This document shows positions 15,908 through 24,064 of a stretch of 30,971 nt of DNA, piece by piece. The stretch covers positions 1-30,971 of the forward strand of contig DATAVE010000119.1 in assembly GCA_036267875.1 (NCBI GenBank), written 5' to 3'. The notes under the pieces are model-generated. The model ran no database searches and was not told where the DNA came from. It was given only the letters and a program-made list of their open reading frames with translations. The DNA comes from DASZTV01 sp036267875. GTDB taxonomy: Bacteria > Actinomycetota > Actinomycetes > JAFAQI01. Position numbers and translations under genes: made by a program. The stretch's first letter is position 1, and each line of letters begins with the position of its first letter.

Positions 15908-16864
15908 CTACTTCGCCGTCGTTCGGGTGTAGCGGGGGTCGAAGGCGTCCCGGACGCTGTCACCAAGCAGGTTGAACGCCAGCGTCAGCAGCAACAGAAA
16001 GACACTAGGCATGACGAGCATCCACCACGCGACCTGGTAGTAGTTCTGCGCCTCCGCGATCATCCCGCCCCACGTCGCAGTCGGAGGGGTGACGCCCAGC
16101 CCGAAGAATGACAACGTTGCCTCGAAGACGATGGCGGCCGGCACGAGCAGTGTCGCGTAGACGATCACCTGCGCAAGGACGTTGGGCAGGATGTCGACGA
16201 ACATGATCCTGATTGGACCAGCGCCGAGCGAGCGGGCCGCCTCGACGAACTCCCGCTGACTCAGCGAGAGCACCTGACCTCGTACGACGCGTCCCACCGC
16301 AGCAAACGAGAAGAACGCGATCACCGCGATCGACACGGACAAGCTCGGCCCGACCACCGAGACCAAAGCGATGGCGAAGATCAGGTACGGCATCGACAAC
16401 ACGACGTCCATGAACCGCGAGAGCACTGTGTCCACGATCCGGCCGAGATAGCCCGCCAGCAGACCAATGATGACGCCGGCGGCTACCGCGAGCAGGCTCG
16501 CGACGACGCCGGCCAGCAGCGATATTCGTGCGCCGTAGAACACTCTGACAAAGACATCCCGGCCCAGCTCGTCGGCGCCGAACAAGAACTTCGAGCTCGG
16601 CCCGACCGGAAGACCGCTGTCCGACGTGCCGAACGAGTATTGCGTGTTCGGCCCGTGCCCCACGATCTTGGCTACCAGCGGGGCACATATCGCCATCAGC
16701 ACGATCAGGACAATGGTGACTGCCGAAGCGATCGCGACCTTGTCGTGGCGCAAGCGCTCCCAAGCCAGCTGCCACGGGCTACGCCCCTCGATGCCCCGCG
16801 GCGTCTGGCCGGCGGGCGCTATCGCCTCTTCGACCAGTTCGCTCATCTCCGGTCCAACGCTCAC
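15908..16864 (-). CDS. dppC: Peptide/oligopeptide ABC importer, permease (DppC-like)
   Basis: The 318-residue protein is the second membrane subunit (DppC/OppC family). After a roughly 35-residue cytoplasmic tail it has the first span (IASAVTIVLIVLMAICAPLV), an extracytoplasmic GADELGRDVFVRVFYGAR segment typical of OppC proteins, and an EAA loop around FVEAARSLGAGPIRIM. The GTG start at 16864 overlaps the dppF stop (GTGA); an internal ATG six codons on is an alternative. It pairs with DppB to form the channel. Confidence 0.9.
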   Translation of the reverse strand: MSVGPEMSELVEEAIAPAGQTPRGIEGRSPWQLAWERLRHDKVAIASAVTIVLIVLMAICAPLVAKIVGHGPNTQYSFGTSDSGLPVGPSSKFLFGADELGRDVFVRVFYGARISLLAGVVASLLAVAAGVIIGLLAGYLGRIVDTVLSRFMDVVLSMPYLIFAIALVSVVGPSLSVSIAVIAFFSFAAVGRVVRGQVLSLSQREFVEAARSLGAGPIRIMFVDILPNVLAQVIVYATLLVPAAIVFEATLSFFGLGVTPPTATWGGMIAEAQNYYQVAWWMLVMPSVFLLLLTLAFNLLGDSVRDAFDPRYTRTTAK

Positions 16865-17946
16865 GCGGTCGCCTGCTCCGGCTCAGCGTCGCGATAGGCA
16901 AGCCGTTCTCCGTCGGCAAGCGGGAAGTGGCACGCAACCAGATGAGCTTCGTCGTCACCAGGCAACGAGACCAGCGGGGGTGCCTGCTCGCGACAGATCG
17001 CCTCCGCCTTAGGGCACCTCGGGTGGAACCGACAGGCAGGCGGCGGCGAGATCGGCGACGGCACATCGCCGCGCAGCACGAGACGCTCACGTTTGGCAGC
17101 GGCATCGGGATCGGCGATCGGGCTCGCGGAGAGCAGCGCGGCCGAATACGGGTGACGGGGATGGGAGCCGAGGTCCTCGCCAGCCGCAACCTCGATGACC
17201 TGACCGAGGTACATCACGGCCACCCGGGTGCTGATGCGCTGCACCAGCCCCAAGTCGTGAGCGATGAAGACGTAGGTCAGCGAGTACTCACGCTGAAGCT
17301 CGAGCAGCAGGTTGATGACCTGCGCCTGGATGGACACGTCGAGGGCGGAGACCGGCTCATCGCAGACGATCAACTTCGGTTTGAGCGCTAGCGCGCGAGC
17401 AACGCCGATGCGTTGGCGCTGGCCGCCGGAGAAGTCGGCGGGAAAGCGGTTGTAGTGCTCCGGGTTAAGCCCGACCTGACTCATCAGGTCCTGAACCGCC
17501 TTCTTGCGCTCCGCTCCAGAGACGATCCCGTGAATCGCGAAGGGATCGCCGATGATCGAGCCCACCCGGCGCCGTGGGTTCAGCGAACCGAACGGGTCTT
17601 GGAAGATCATCTGCATCTCCCGGCGGAAGGGCTGAAGCTGGCGGCGAGACAGATTCGTCACGTCAGTGCCGTTGAGCTCGATCCGTCCCGAGGTCACGTC
17701 GTGCAGGCGGGTAATGCATCGCGCAAGCGTCGACTTACCGCACCCGCTCTCGCCTACCAGCCCTAGCGTCTCGCCGCGGTACACATCGAGCGTCACACCG
17801 TCGACCGCATGCACGTAGCCGACGTTGCGCCGCAGCAGCGAGCTGGAGCGCACCGGGAAGTGCTTCACCACGTCCTCGAGATGGACCAGTACGTCGGTCT
17901 CTACCGGCACCGGCGGTGTCTGCGGCGTCGTGCCTCTCGCACTCAT
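16861..17946 (-). CDS. dppF: Peptide/oligopeptide ABC importer, ATPase (DppF-like)
   Basis: The 361-residue ABC ATPase has Walker A GESGCGKST (65-73), signature FSGGQRQR (172-179) and Walker B LIVCDEP (192-198). The C-terminal oligopeptide-transporter extension carries four cysteines, Cys305, Cys311, Cys318 and Cys339 (C-x5-C-x6-C-x20-C). In peptide-importer ATPases this motif can hold an iron-sulfur cluster; that role here is inferred. Its ATG overlaps the dppD stop (ATGA) and its stop overlaps the dppC start (GTGA). The call as F rather than D rests on the NVGYVHAVDGVTLDVYRGE region after an N-terminal linker. Confidence 0.9.
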   Translation of the reverse strand: MSARGTTPQTPPVPVETDVLVHLEDVVKHFPVRSSSLLRRNVGYVHAVDGVTLDVYRGETLGLVGESGCGKSTLARCITRLHDVTSGRIELNGTDVTNLSRRQLQPFRREMQMIFQDPFGSLNPRRRVGSIIGDPFAIHGIVSGAERKKAVQDLMSQVGLNPEHYNRFPADFSGGQRQRIGVARALALKPKLIVCDEPVSALDVSIQAQVINLLLELQREYSLTYVFIAHDLGLVQRISTRVAVMYLGQVIEVAAGEDLGSHPRHPYSAALLSASPIADPDAAAKRERLVLRGDVPSPISPPPACRFHPRCPKAEAICREQAPPLVSLPGDDEAHLVACHFPLADGERLAYRDAEPEQATA

Positions 17947-19001
17947 TGGCCGCCGCCCTTGGCGCCGACAACCTTCGGCGTGCGCGCCGCGTCGGCGTAG
18001 GCCGTTCGACGATCAGCACTCGCATCGTCGTAGCCGGTGTAGTTGCCGGGCAGCCAACAAGCCGTTCGGTGCGGGGTAATGCCGCCGTCGATCACGCGCA
18101 GCGGGGGCTGCTCGGTGCACTGATCCATCACGTAGGCGCAACGTGGCCGGAATGGGCAACCCTGTGGCGGATCGATCAGACTTGGCGGTTGCCCACTGAT
18201 GGGTCGCAGGGGCTCGCTGCGGTGACCCGTCTCCGGTATCGAGTTCAGCAAGCCCGCGGTGTACGGATGGTGCGGGCGGTAGTAGAGCTCGCGGCGGTCG
18301 GCAAGCTCCATCGCCCGCCCGGCGTACATCACGAGCACCTCGTCGGCCATCCCTGCCACGACACCGAGATCGTGAGTGATCATGATGATCGCGATCCCGA
18401 ACTCCCGCTGCAGCCGCTGCATCAGCTCGAGGATCTGGGCTTGAACGGTCACATCGAGAGCTGTAGTCGGCTCGTCTGCGACCAGCAGCTTTGGGTTCAG
18501 CGCAAGCGCCATCGCGATCATCGCGCGCTGCCGCATGCCGCCCGAGAACTGGTGCGGGAAGTTCCTGGTCCGCTCCTCCGGCTGGGGGATGCCAACCATT
18601 CCCAGCAGCTCGACAGCTCGCGCCTGCGCTTCCCGGCGAGTGAGCTCGGTGTGGTTGCGAATGAGTTCGACGATCTGCCAACCGACGCGGTAGTACGGGT
18701 GCAGGCTCGACAGCGGGTCCTGAAAGATCATCCCGATCCGTGCACCGCGCACCCAGCGCAGCTCCTGGTGCGACATCGTCAGCAGGTCCTCGCCGTCGAA
18801 GACAGCCCGACCACTGATTGTGGCGCCTCTCGTCAAACCCGCGATCGTCTGTGTCGCGACGCTCTTACCCGAGCCGGACTCACCGACGATGCCGAGCGTC
18901 TGTCCTTCATCGACGCCGAACGACAGTCCTCGGACCGCCTCGACGACGCCGTCTGGCGTCGCGAACGACACGGTGAGGTCCTCGACCTCCAGAAGGCGCA
19001 C
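17943..19001 (-). CDS. dppD: Peptide/oligopeptide ABC importer, ATPase (DppD-like)
   Basis: The 352-residue ABC ATPase pairs with DppF. It shows Walker A GESGSGKS (40-47), signature FSGGMRQR (152-159), Walker B LLVADEP (172-178) and the same C-terminal four-cysteine motif at Cys282, Cys288, Cys295 and Cys315 (C-x5-C-x6-C-x19-C). The GTG start at 19001 follows a GAGGTG purine stretch. A strong hairpin separates it from dppA upstream, which suggests dppD-B is expressed below dppA. The C-terminus has about 35 extra residues beyond the cysteine motif with no visible domain. Confidence 0.9.
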   Translation of the reverse strand: MRLLEVEDLTVSFATPDGVVEAVRGLSFGVDEGQTLGIVGESGSGKSVATQTIAGLTRGATISGRAVFDGEDLLTMSHQELRWVRGARIGMIFQDPLSSLHPYYRVGWQIVELIRNHTELTRREAQARAVELLGMVGIPQPEERTRNFPHQFSGGMRQRAMIAMALALNPKLLVADEPTTALDVTVQAQILELMQRLQREFGIAIIMITHDLGVVAGMADEVLVMYAGRAMELADRRELYYRPHHPYTAGLLNSIPETGHRSEPLRPISGQPPSLIDPPQGCPFRPRCAYVMDQCTEQPPLRVIDGGITPHRTACWLPGNYTGYDDASADRRTAYADAARTPKVVGAKGGGQ

Positions 19002-19042
19002 TTACACCTCAGCTCTTTCGCCGCTCGCTCACCGACCAAACG

Positions 19043-19082
19043 TGGTAGCCGGTGAGGCGAATACTCGCCTCACCGGCTACCA
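19043..19082 (-). repeat. Perfect 18-bp inverted repeat between dppA and dppD
   Basis: TGGTAGCCGGTGAGGCGA (19043-19060) and its exact reverse complement (19065-19082) flank a four-base loop. The stem begins 23 bases after the dppA stop. It is followed, in the direction of transcription, by CGTTTGG rather than a U-run. It is likely an RNA hairpin that protects the dppA mRNA 3' end and/or partly terminates, giving excess binding protein over the other subunits, as is known for other importer operons. A DNA operator is less likely because of the tight loop. Confidence 0.75.
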
Positions 19083-19105
19083 ACTAGCGACTCTCTCCTA
19101 CCCGG

Positions 19106-20914
19106 TCAGTTGCCGGACAGACTCACATTCGCGATATCGCAGTTCTCCGGTAGAGCGTTGTAGTAGCAGTTCGACACTCGAGACGAGTGGTACGTCGCCT
19201 GCTTCTGTGCGCCTTCCGGAACGATCGCCGCGTCCTCCATGATCTGGCGGTTCGCCGCCTGCCAGTACTTCGTGGCAGAGGCCACGCTGGTGGCCGCGAG
19301 CGCCTTATCGATGTCGGCGTCGACGTTCGCGCTGTCGTAGTCGCCGTAGTCGGTCGAGCCTGGGCCGTAGTTGCGGCCGTCGAAGAGCGGCGGGATGACC
19401 GACCGCCCGTTCGTCTCGCCCGCCCAGTCCGGACTCCATCCAGCTTCCCCGATGTCCCAAGCGCCGCTGGCAGTGGCCTTCGGGTTCTGGAGGTAGCTGG
19501 TGTAGAAGTCATTCGGCTCGACCGAGATGAGGTCGACCTTGAAGCCAGCCGCTTGGAGTGCCTGCTGGTCGGCCTGGGCGACCTGCGGGTGGACGGTGTT
19601 GGTCCGGAACGGGAGCTTCAGCGTGATCTGGCCGGGCTTGTAGCCCGCCTGCGCCAGTAGCGCCTTGGCCTTGGCTGGGTCGCCATTGCTGCCAGGGGTC
19701 GCATACGGGTCATAGCCCGCGATGTAACCCTGGTTGCCCTCGGGGATGACCTGGGTCAACGGTTGAGAGATGACCGAACCGCCGTAGATCTTCGACACGG
19801 AAGTCTTGTTGATCGCGTACTCGATCGCCTGCCGCACCTTGACGTTCCTCAGCGCCCCGCCGTTGTTCGGGCTGTTGACGTTGATGACGAGGTACGGGTT
19901 GATCGTGCCGTAGCCCTCGGCCGGCCCGATCACCAATCCCGGATCGCTGGTCGCCGCGAGGTGCGCCAGATCGGCTGTCGGGACGATCTGGTCCCAGTCC
20001 ATGTCCTGGGTGCCAGCCGCAATCTGCTCCTGCACGCTGTTCTCATCCGAGACACCCTCGGTGATCTGGATCGCGTTGACATAGCCCTTGCGCACCGGGT
20101 CGGACGATGACTGCCACGCAGGGTTACGGATCAGGTCGATCGACTTGCCGGGCGAGTACGACGAGATCTCGTACGGGCCGTCGGCCAACGTGTGCTGGGC
20201 AAGCTGAGCGCTGCTCGGCAGGTAGTTGAGGTATTCCTCGGGAACCGGCGAGGCGAACGGCAGGGCCAGGATGTTGACGAAGTCTGCCGCAGGCTGCACC
20301 AACGTGATCTTGATGGTTGTGGCGTTCACCGCCTGCAGACCCGAGATGGAGTTGGCGTTCTTGTCGATGTACGACTTGAGCTGCGGCGCAGTCACCTTGG
20401 CGCCGAGCGCAAGCTCGCCCTTACAGAACGAGTCCATGCCTGCGATCAGGTTCTGGAAGTAGCCCGCGGGAGCCGGTGCGTACACCGGGTTGCAGAGCCG
20501 CTCGATGCCCCGAACGAAGTCTTGCGCGGTAACCGCACGAGCTGGGGTCGTGCTCCACATCGCACCCGGGCGAATCTGGATCGTGTAGGTCTTGCCGTTG
20601 TTGGTGATCGCCGGCAGCGCAGTCGCGAGGTCGGGCACGGGAGTGATCGACGCCTGGTAGCTGGTCGTGTTGGGGTAGGTGTACAGCTGCCGGATGTAAG
20701 CCCGGTCCAGCGTGTACGTGACGTCGTAGTAACCGCCCGACGGGTCAAGGGTGTCGACGTCGCCGTCACCAACCAGCTTGAGTGTCCCGCCTGACGCACC
20801 GGACGACTTCGGAGTGCCACCTCCGCCGCTGCTGCTACTGCTACACGCGGCCAACAGGAGGCTCGCTGTGACAGCGGCCACGGCCATTCCGGTATTGCGC
20901 CTTGTGAAGAGCAT
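19106..20914 (-). CDS. dppA: Peptide/oligopeptide ABC importer, substrate-binding lipoprotein (DppA-like, SBP family 5)
   Basis: The 602-residue protein begins with a lipoprotein signal: a basic n-region (MLFTRRN), a hydrophobic core and the lipobox LLAAC, followed by a Ser/Gly-rich linker of about 20 residues. The mature part has the family-5 solute-binding architecture (RIRPGAMWS-like strand, QDFVRGIERL, then ADGPYEI and the hinge). Cysteine pairs around RLCNP/SFCKG and SNCYY/ENCD look able to form disulfides. The start is ATG 20914, because AGGAGG (20923-20918) precedes it by three bases; the frame is open to 20971 but that extension breaks the signal peptide. It delivers substrate outside the membrane to DppB/DppC. 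Confidence 0.92.
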   Translation of the reverse strand: MLFTRRNTGMAVAAVTASLLLAACSSSSSGGGGTPKSSGASGGTLKLVGDGDVDTLDPSGGYYDVTYTLDRAYIRQLYTYPNTTSYQASITPVPDLATALPAITNNGKTYTIQIRPGAMWSTTPARAVTAQDFVRGIERLCNPVYAPAPAGYFQNLIAGMDSFCKGELALGAKVTAPQLKSYIDKNANSISGLQAVNATTIKITLVQPAADFVNILALPFASPVPEEYLNYLPSSAQLAQHTLADGPYEISSYSPGKSIDLIRNPAWQSSSDPVRKGYVNAIQITEGVSDENSVQEQIAAGTQDMDWDQIVPTADLAHLAATSDPGLVIGPAEGYGTINPYLVINVNSPNNGGALRNVKVRQAIEYAINKTSVSKIYGGSVISQPLTQVIPEGNQGYIAGYDPYATPGSNGDPAKAKALLAQAGYKPGQITLKLPFRTNTVHPQVAQADQQALQAAGFKVDLISVEPNDFYTSYLQNPKATASGAWDIGEAGWSPDWAGETNGRSVIPPLFDGRNYGPGSTDYGDYDSANVDADIDKALAATSVASATKYWQAANRQIMEDAAIVPEGAQKQATYHSSRVSNCYYNALPENCDIANVSLSGN

Positions 20915-20927
20915 GACCCTCCTCTGC

Positions 20928-20943
20928 GCCGTGCATGCACGGC
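20928..20943. promoter_or_regulatory. 16-bp perfect palindrome before the dppA Shine-Dalgarno sequence
   Basis: GCCGTGCATGCACGGC is its own reverse complement. It ends 13 bp before the dppA ATG and four bases before AGGAGG. As DNA it could be a repressor site just downstream of the promoter; as RNA it would form a six-base-pair stem with a CAUG loop next to the ribosome site. Seen directly; function inferred. Confidence 0.5.
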
Positions 20944-20979
20944 TGCCAGTAGGCAACCCCAACGTCGCCAATCAGCGTG

Positions 20980-21008
20980 AGGCTAGGTCGAGGCGGACCC
21001 TTGGCCAA
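20980..21008 (-). promoter_or_regulatory. Candidate dppA promoter
   Basis: On the minus strand, TTGGCC (21008-21003) and TAGCCT (20985-20980) are separated by exactly 17 bp in the 122-bp gap between tpi and dppA, the widest gap in the 16-kb minus-strand run. A start near 20973 would give a leader of about 60 bases containing the 16-bp palindrome. Supports separate control of the transporter from the glycolytic genes. Confidence 0.45.
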
Positions 21009-21036
21009 TCGAGGTGCGCAAGTTGTGACCGAATGG

Positions 21037-21837
21037 TTATGCGGTCTCCGCCGCCACGGCCTCGCGTCCCGCGCGCACAATCTGCACGAAATCCTCCGGC
21101 AACAGGCTCGCGCCGCCGACGAGAGCGCCGTCGACGTCTGGCTGGCCCATCAGCTCCGCCGCGTTGTTCGCCTTGACCGATCCGCCGTAAAGGACCCGGG
21201 CAGCTCCTGCAAGCGTCGGGTTGTAGACATCCGCGAGCGTCGCCCGCAGCGCCGCACATACCTCTTGCGCATCCTCGGGAGTCGCAACCTCACCGGTCCC
21301 GATGGCCCAGATCGGCTCGTAGGCCAGCACGAGTCCGTTCGCCTGGGTTGCGGTGACACCCGCGAGCGCGGCGCGCAGCTGCGCGGTGGAGTGGCTGACC
21401 GCTTCACCGGCCTGGCGGACATCGAGACCCTCGCCTACGCACAGGATTGGGGTGAGCTTGTGACGCAGTGCCGCGACGACCTTCGAGTTGACCGTCGCGT
21501 CGTCCTCGTGGTGGTGCTCGCGCCGCTCGGAGTGCCCCACCGCGACGTAGGTGCAGCCGAGCTTGGCGAGCATCTGACCGCTGATGTCGCCGGTGTAGGC
21601 ACCTTCGTCGTGTGGCGAGAGGTCTTGGGCGCCGTAGCGAATCCGCAGATGGTCACCGTCGACCATCGTCTGGACACTGCGAATATCGGTGAAGGGCGGC
21701 AAGACAACTACATCGACGGCGTCGTAGTCCGCGTCGGTCAGCGTGAACGCGAGCTTCTGGACGAGCGCGATGGCCTCGAGATGGTTGAGGTTCATCTTCC
21801 AGTTGCCCGCCATGAGCGGGGTTCGCCTGCTGGCCAT
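21037..21837 (-). CDS. tpiA: Triosephosphate isomerase
   Basis: TPI interconverts dihydroxyacetone phosphate and glyceraldehyde 3-phosphate. The 266-residue barrel has the three catalytic positions: Lys14 in GNWKMN, His102 in VGHSERR and Glu174 in YEPIWAIGTG, plus the C-terminal phosphate loop LVGGASL. Positions 107-113 read EHHHEDD where most homologues have a Tyr- or Phe-containing loop, a mild peculiarity. Its ATG overlaps the pgk stop by one base (TGATG). Confidence 0.95.
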   Translation of the reverse strand: MASRRTPLMAGNWKMNLNHLEAIALVQKLAFTLTDADYDAVDVVVLPPFTDIRSVQTMVDGDHLRIRYGAQDLSPHDEGAYTGDISGQMLAKLGCTYVAVGHSERREHHHEDDATVNSKVVAALRHKLTPILCVGEGLDVRQAGEAVSHSTAQLRAALAGVTATQANGLVLAYEPIWAIGTGEVATPEDAQEVCAALRATLADVYNPTLAGAARVLYGGSVKANNAAELMGQPDVDGALVGGASLLPEDFVQIVRAGREAVAAETA

Positions 21838-22997
21838 CAGTCCTCCGTCAGTACGGCGAGCCCCGGCAGCTGCTTGCCCTCGAGGTATTCCAGGCTCGCT
21901 CCGCCACCGGTGGAGATGTGGCCGAACCGCGCTTCATCGATTCCCAGGGCCCGCACCGCTGCAGCCGAGTCGCCGCCGCCGACCACGGTCAGCGCGTCCT
22001 CGAGCTCGGCGATCGCCGCGGCGACACCACGCGTGCCCTCGGCGAACGGCGCCATCTCGAAGACACCCATCGGGCCGTTCCAAAAGACCGTGCGGGCATC
22101 AGCAAGTCGCTCGGCGAACCGTTCGACACTCGCCGGTCCGATGTCCAGACCCATGAGATCCGCCGGGATGGCCTCGATCGGCACCACCTCGGTCCCTACG
22201 TCGGCACCGATCTCCGCCGCCACGATGACGTCGACGGGCAGCGCGATCTTGCCGCTGTCGAGCAGCTTCTGGCAGGTCTCGATCCGGTCGATCTCGAGCA
22301 GCGACTCGCCGACCTGGTGGCCCTGTGCCGCGAGAAACGTGAAGCACATGCCGCCACCGACCAGCAGCCGGTCGACGGTCGGCAGGAGGTGTTCGATCAC
22401 CGCGAGCTTGTCCGAGACCTTGGAGCCGCCCAGCACGACGACGTACGGGCGTCGCGGCCGCTCGGTGAGCTGCTGAAGGACCTCGAGCTCTGCGACGACG
22501 AGGTCGCCCGCGGCGTGCGGCAGCAGCTTCGCGACGTCGTAGACGCTCGCGTGACGGCGGTGCACTGCACCGAACGCGTCGTCGACGTAGCAGTCGACAC
22601 CGTCGGCGAGCCGGGCGGCAAATGTCGCCCGTTCGCCCTCGTCCTTCGACGTCTCACCCGCGTCGAAGCGGACGTTCTCGAGCAGGACGACATCGTCCTT
22701 CGAGGCATTCGGGTCGTGCGACTCGACGAAAGTCACGTCTCGACCGAGCAGCTCACCGAGCCTGCCGGCAACCGGAGCGAGGCTGTACGCCGGATCCGGT
22801 GCGCCTTTGGGCCGGCCGAGATGCGCCGTCACCACGAGCTTGGCGCCGGCGTCCAGCAGCCGCTGCAGCGTCGGGACGCTAGCGCGGATCCGGCCGTCGT
22901 CCTTGATCGTCCTGCCGTCGAGCGGAACGTTCAGGTCAGCCCGGACCAGTATTCGCTTGCCGGCAAGGTCACCGAGCTGGTCAATGCCTGGGAGCAA
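21837..22997 (-). CDS. pgk: Phosphoglycerate kinase
   Basis: PGK makes ATP from 1,3-bisphosphoglycerate in glycolysis. The 386-residue two-domain protein has the substrate segment RADLNVP (19-25), AHLGRPKG (58-65), the WNGPMGVFE block and the nucleotide-site GGGDSAAAV. The frame is closed by the gap stop immediately upstream, and the only usual start codon before the conserved region is TTG 22997, three bases after the gap TGA. No Shine-Dalgarno sequence is visible in front, so translation probably depends on coupling to gap. Its stop overlaps the tpi start. Confidence 0.93.
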   Translation of the reverse strand: MLPGIDQLGDLAGKRILVRADLNVPLDGRTIKDDGRIRASVPTLQRLLDAGAKLVVTAHLGRPKGAPDPAYSLAPVAGRLGELLGRDVTFVESHDPNASKDDVVLLENVRFDAGETSKDEGERATFAARLADGVDCYVDDAFGAVHRRHASVYDVAKLLPHAAGDLVVAELEVLQQLTERPRRPYVVVLGGSKVSDKLAVIEHLLPTVDRLLVGGGMCFTFLAAQGHQVGESLLEIDRIETCQKLLDSGKIALPVDVIVAAEIGADVGTEVVPIEAIPADLMGLDIGPASVERFAERLADARTVFWNGPMGVFEMAPFAEGTRGVAAAIAELEDALTVVGGGDSAAAVRALGIDEARFGHISTGGGASLEYLEGKQLPGLAVLTED

Positions 22998-23000
22998 CGG

Positions 23001-24014
23001 TCAGGACAACCGCGAGCCGACGAGCACCGTGAGGTCGGCGAGCCGGTTGGAGTAGCCCCATTCGTTGTCGTACCAGCCGTAGACCTTCACCTGGTCGCCG
23101 ATCGCCTTGGTGATCGGCGCATCGAAGATGCACGAAGCGGGGTCGGTGACGATGTCGCTCGAAACGATCGGATCCTCGTTGTAGCGAAGGATGCCCTCGA
23201 GCTGCCCCTCAGCCGCAGCGGCCTTGAACGCCGCGTTGACCTCGTCAACGGAGGCAGACTTCGACAGGTTGACCGACAGGTCGGTGATCGAGCCGGTCGG
23301 GATCGGCACTCGCAGCGAGTAGCCGTCGAGCTTGCCGTCCAACTCCGGAAGCACCCGGCCGATGGCCTTCGCGGCGCCCGTCGACGTCGGCACGATGTTC
23401 AGCGCGGCTGCGCGGGCACGGCGCAGGTCCTTGTGCGGCCCGTCCTGCAGCATCTGGTCCTGCGTGTAGGCGTGGATCGTCGTCATCAGCCCGCGCTCGA
23501 TGCCAAACGCCTCGTTCAGCACCTTGGCCATCGGCGCGAGGCAGTTCGTGGTGCAAGACGCATTCGAGATGATCGTCTGCGAACCGTCGTACAGGTGGTC
23601 ATTGACCCCGAGTACGACGGTCAGGTCGTCCCCCGTCGCAGGCGCCGAGATGATGACCTTCTTCGCGCCACCGTCGTCGACGTGCTTGCGCGCGACGTCA
23701 GCGTCGGTGAACAGGCCAGTCGACTCGATGACGACGTCGACGCCCAGGTCCTTCCACGGCAGGGCGCCAGGGCCACCGCGCTCGGCAAGGCCGGTGATCT
23801 TCCTGCCGTCGACTGCAATGCCGCCATCGACGACCTCGACCGAGTGCGGGAAGCGACCCAGGACGCTGTCGTACTTCAGCAGGTGTGCGATCGTCGCGGC
23901 GTCACCGAGGTCGTTGAACGCGACCAGCTCGATGTCATGTCCGCCGGCAAGCGCCGCGCGGAAGTAGTTACGTCCGATCCGACCAAAGCCGTTGATGCCT
24001 ACCCGGGTGGCCAC
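23001..24014 (-). CDS. gap: Glyceraldehyde-3-phosphate dehydrogenase, type I
   Basis: GAPDH oxidises glyceraldehyde 3-phosphate to 1,3-bisphosphoglycerate. The 337-residue protein has the NAD-binding GINGFGRIGR (6-15), Asp35 in FNDLGD (an NAD-type position), the catalytic Cys154 in SNASCTTNC and STGAAKAIG. The start is GTG 24014, with GAGGGG (24026-24021) six bases upstream; the frame stays open into aroE but homologues begin here. Only 50 bp separate it from aroE. A TAACCT -10-like element lies there without a clear -35, so an own promoter is possible but unproven. Confidence 0.95.
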   Translation of the reverse strand: MATRVGINGFGRIGRNYFRAALAGGHDIELVAFNDLGDAATIAHLLKYDSVLGRFPHSVEVVDGGIAVDGRKITGLAERGGPGALPWKDLGVDVVIESTGLFTDADVARKHVDDGGAKKVIISAPATGDDLTVVLGVNDHLYDGSQTIISNASCTTNCLAPMAKVLNEAFGIERGLMTTIHAYTQDQMLQDGPHKDLRRARAAALNIVPTSTGAAKAIGRVLPELDGKLDGYSLRVPIPTGSITDLSVNLSKSASVDEVNAAFKAAAAEGQLEGILRYNEDPIVSSDIVTDPASCIFDAPITKAIGDQVKVYGWYDNEWGYSNRLADLTVLVGSRLS

Positions 24015-24064
24015 GCTGCTCCCCTCGCAGTTTTCTGACGTCCGGAGGTTACCCGGCCGCGCTG

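Noticed and set aside
21495..21520. His-rich loop in TpiA (EHHHEDD) as a metal-binding novelty
   Set aside because: It sits in the variable loop after VGHSERR and the catalytic residues are intact; a small sequence quirk at most.
21918..24038. A 706-codon plus-strand open frame opposite pgk and gap
   Set aside because: Antisense shadow of two conserved genes; no start signal or recognisable motif.
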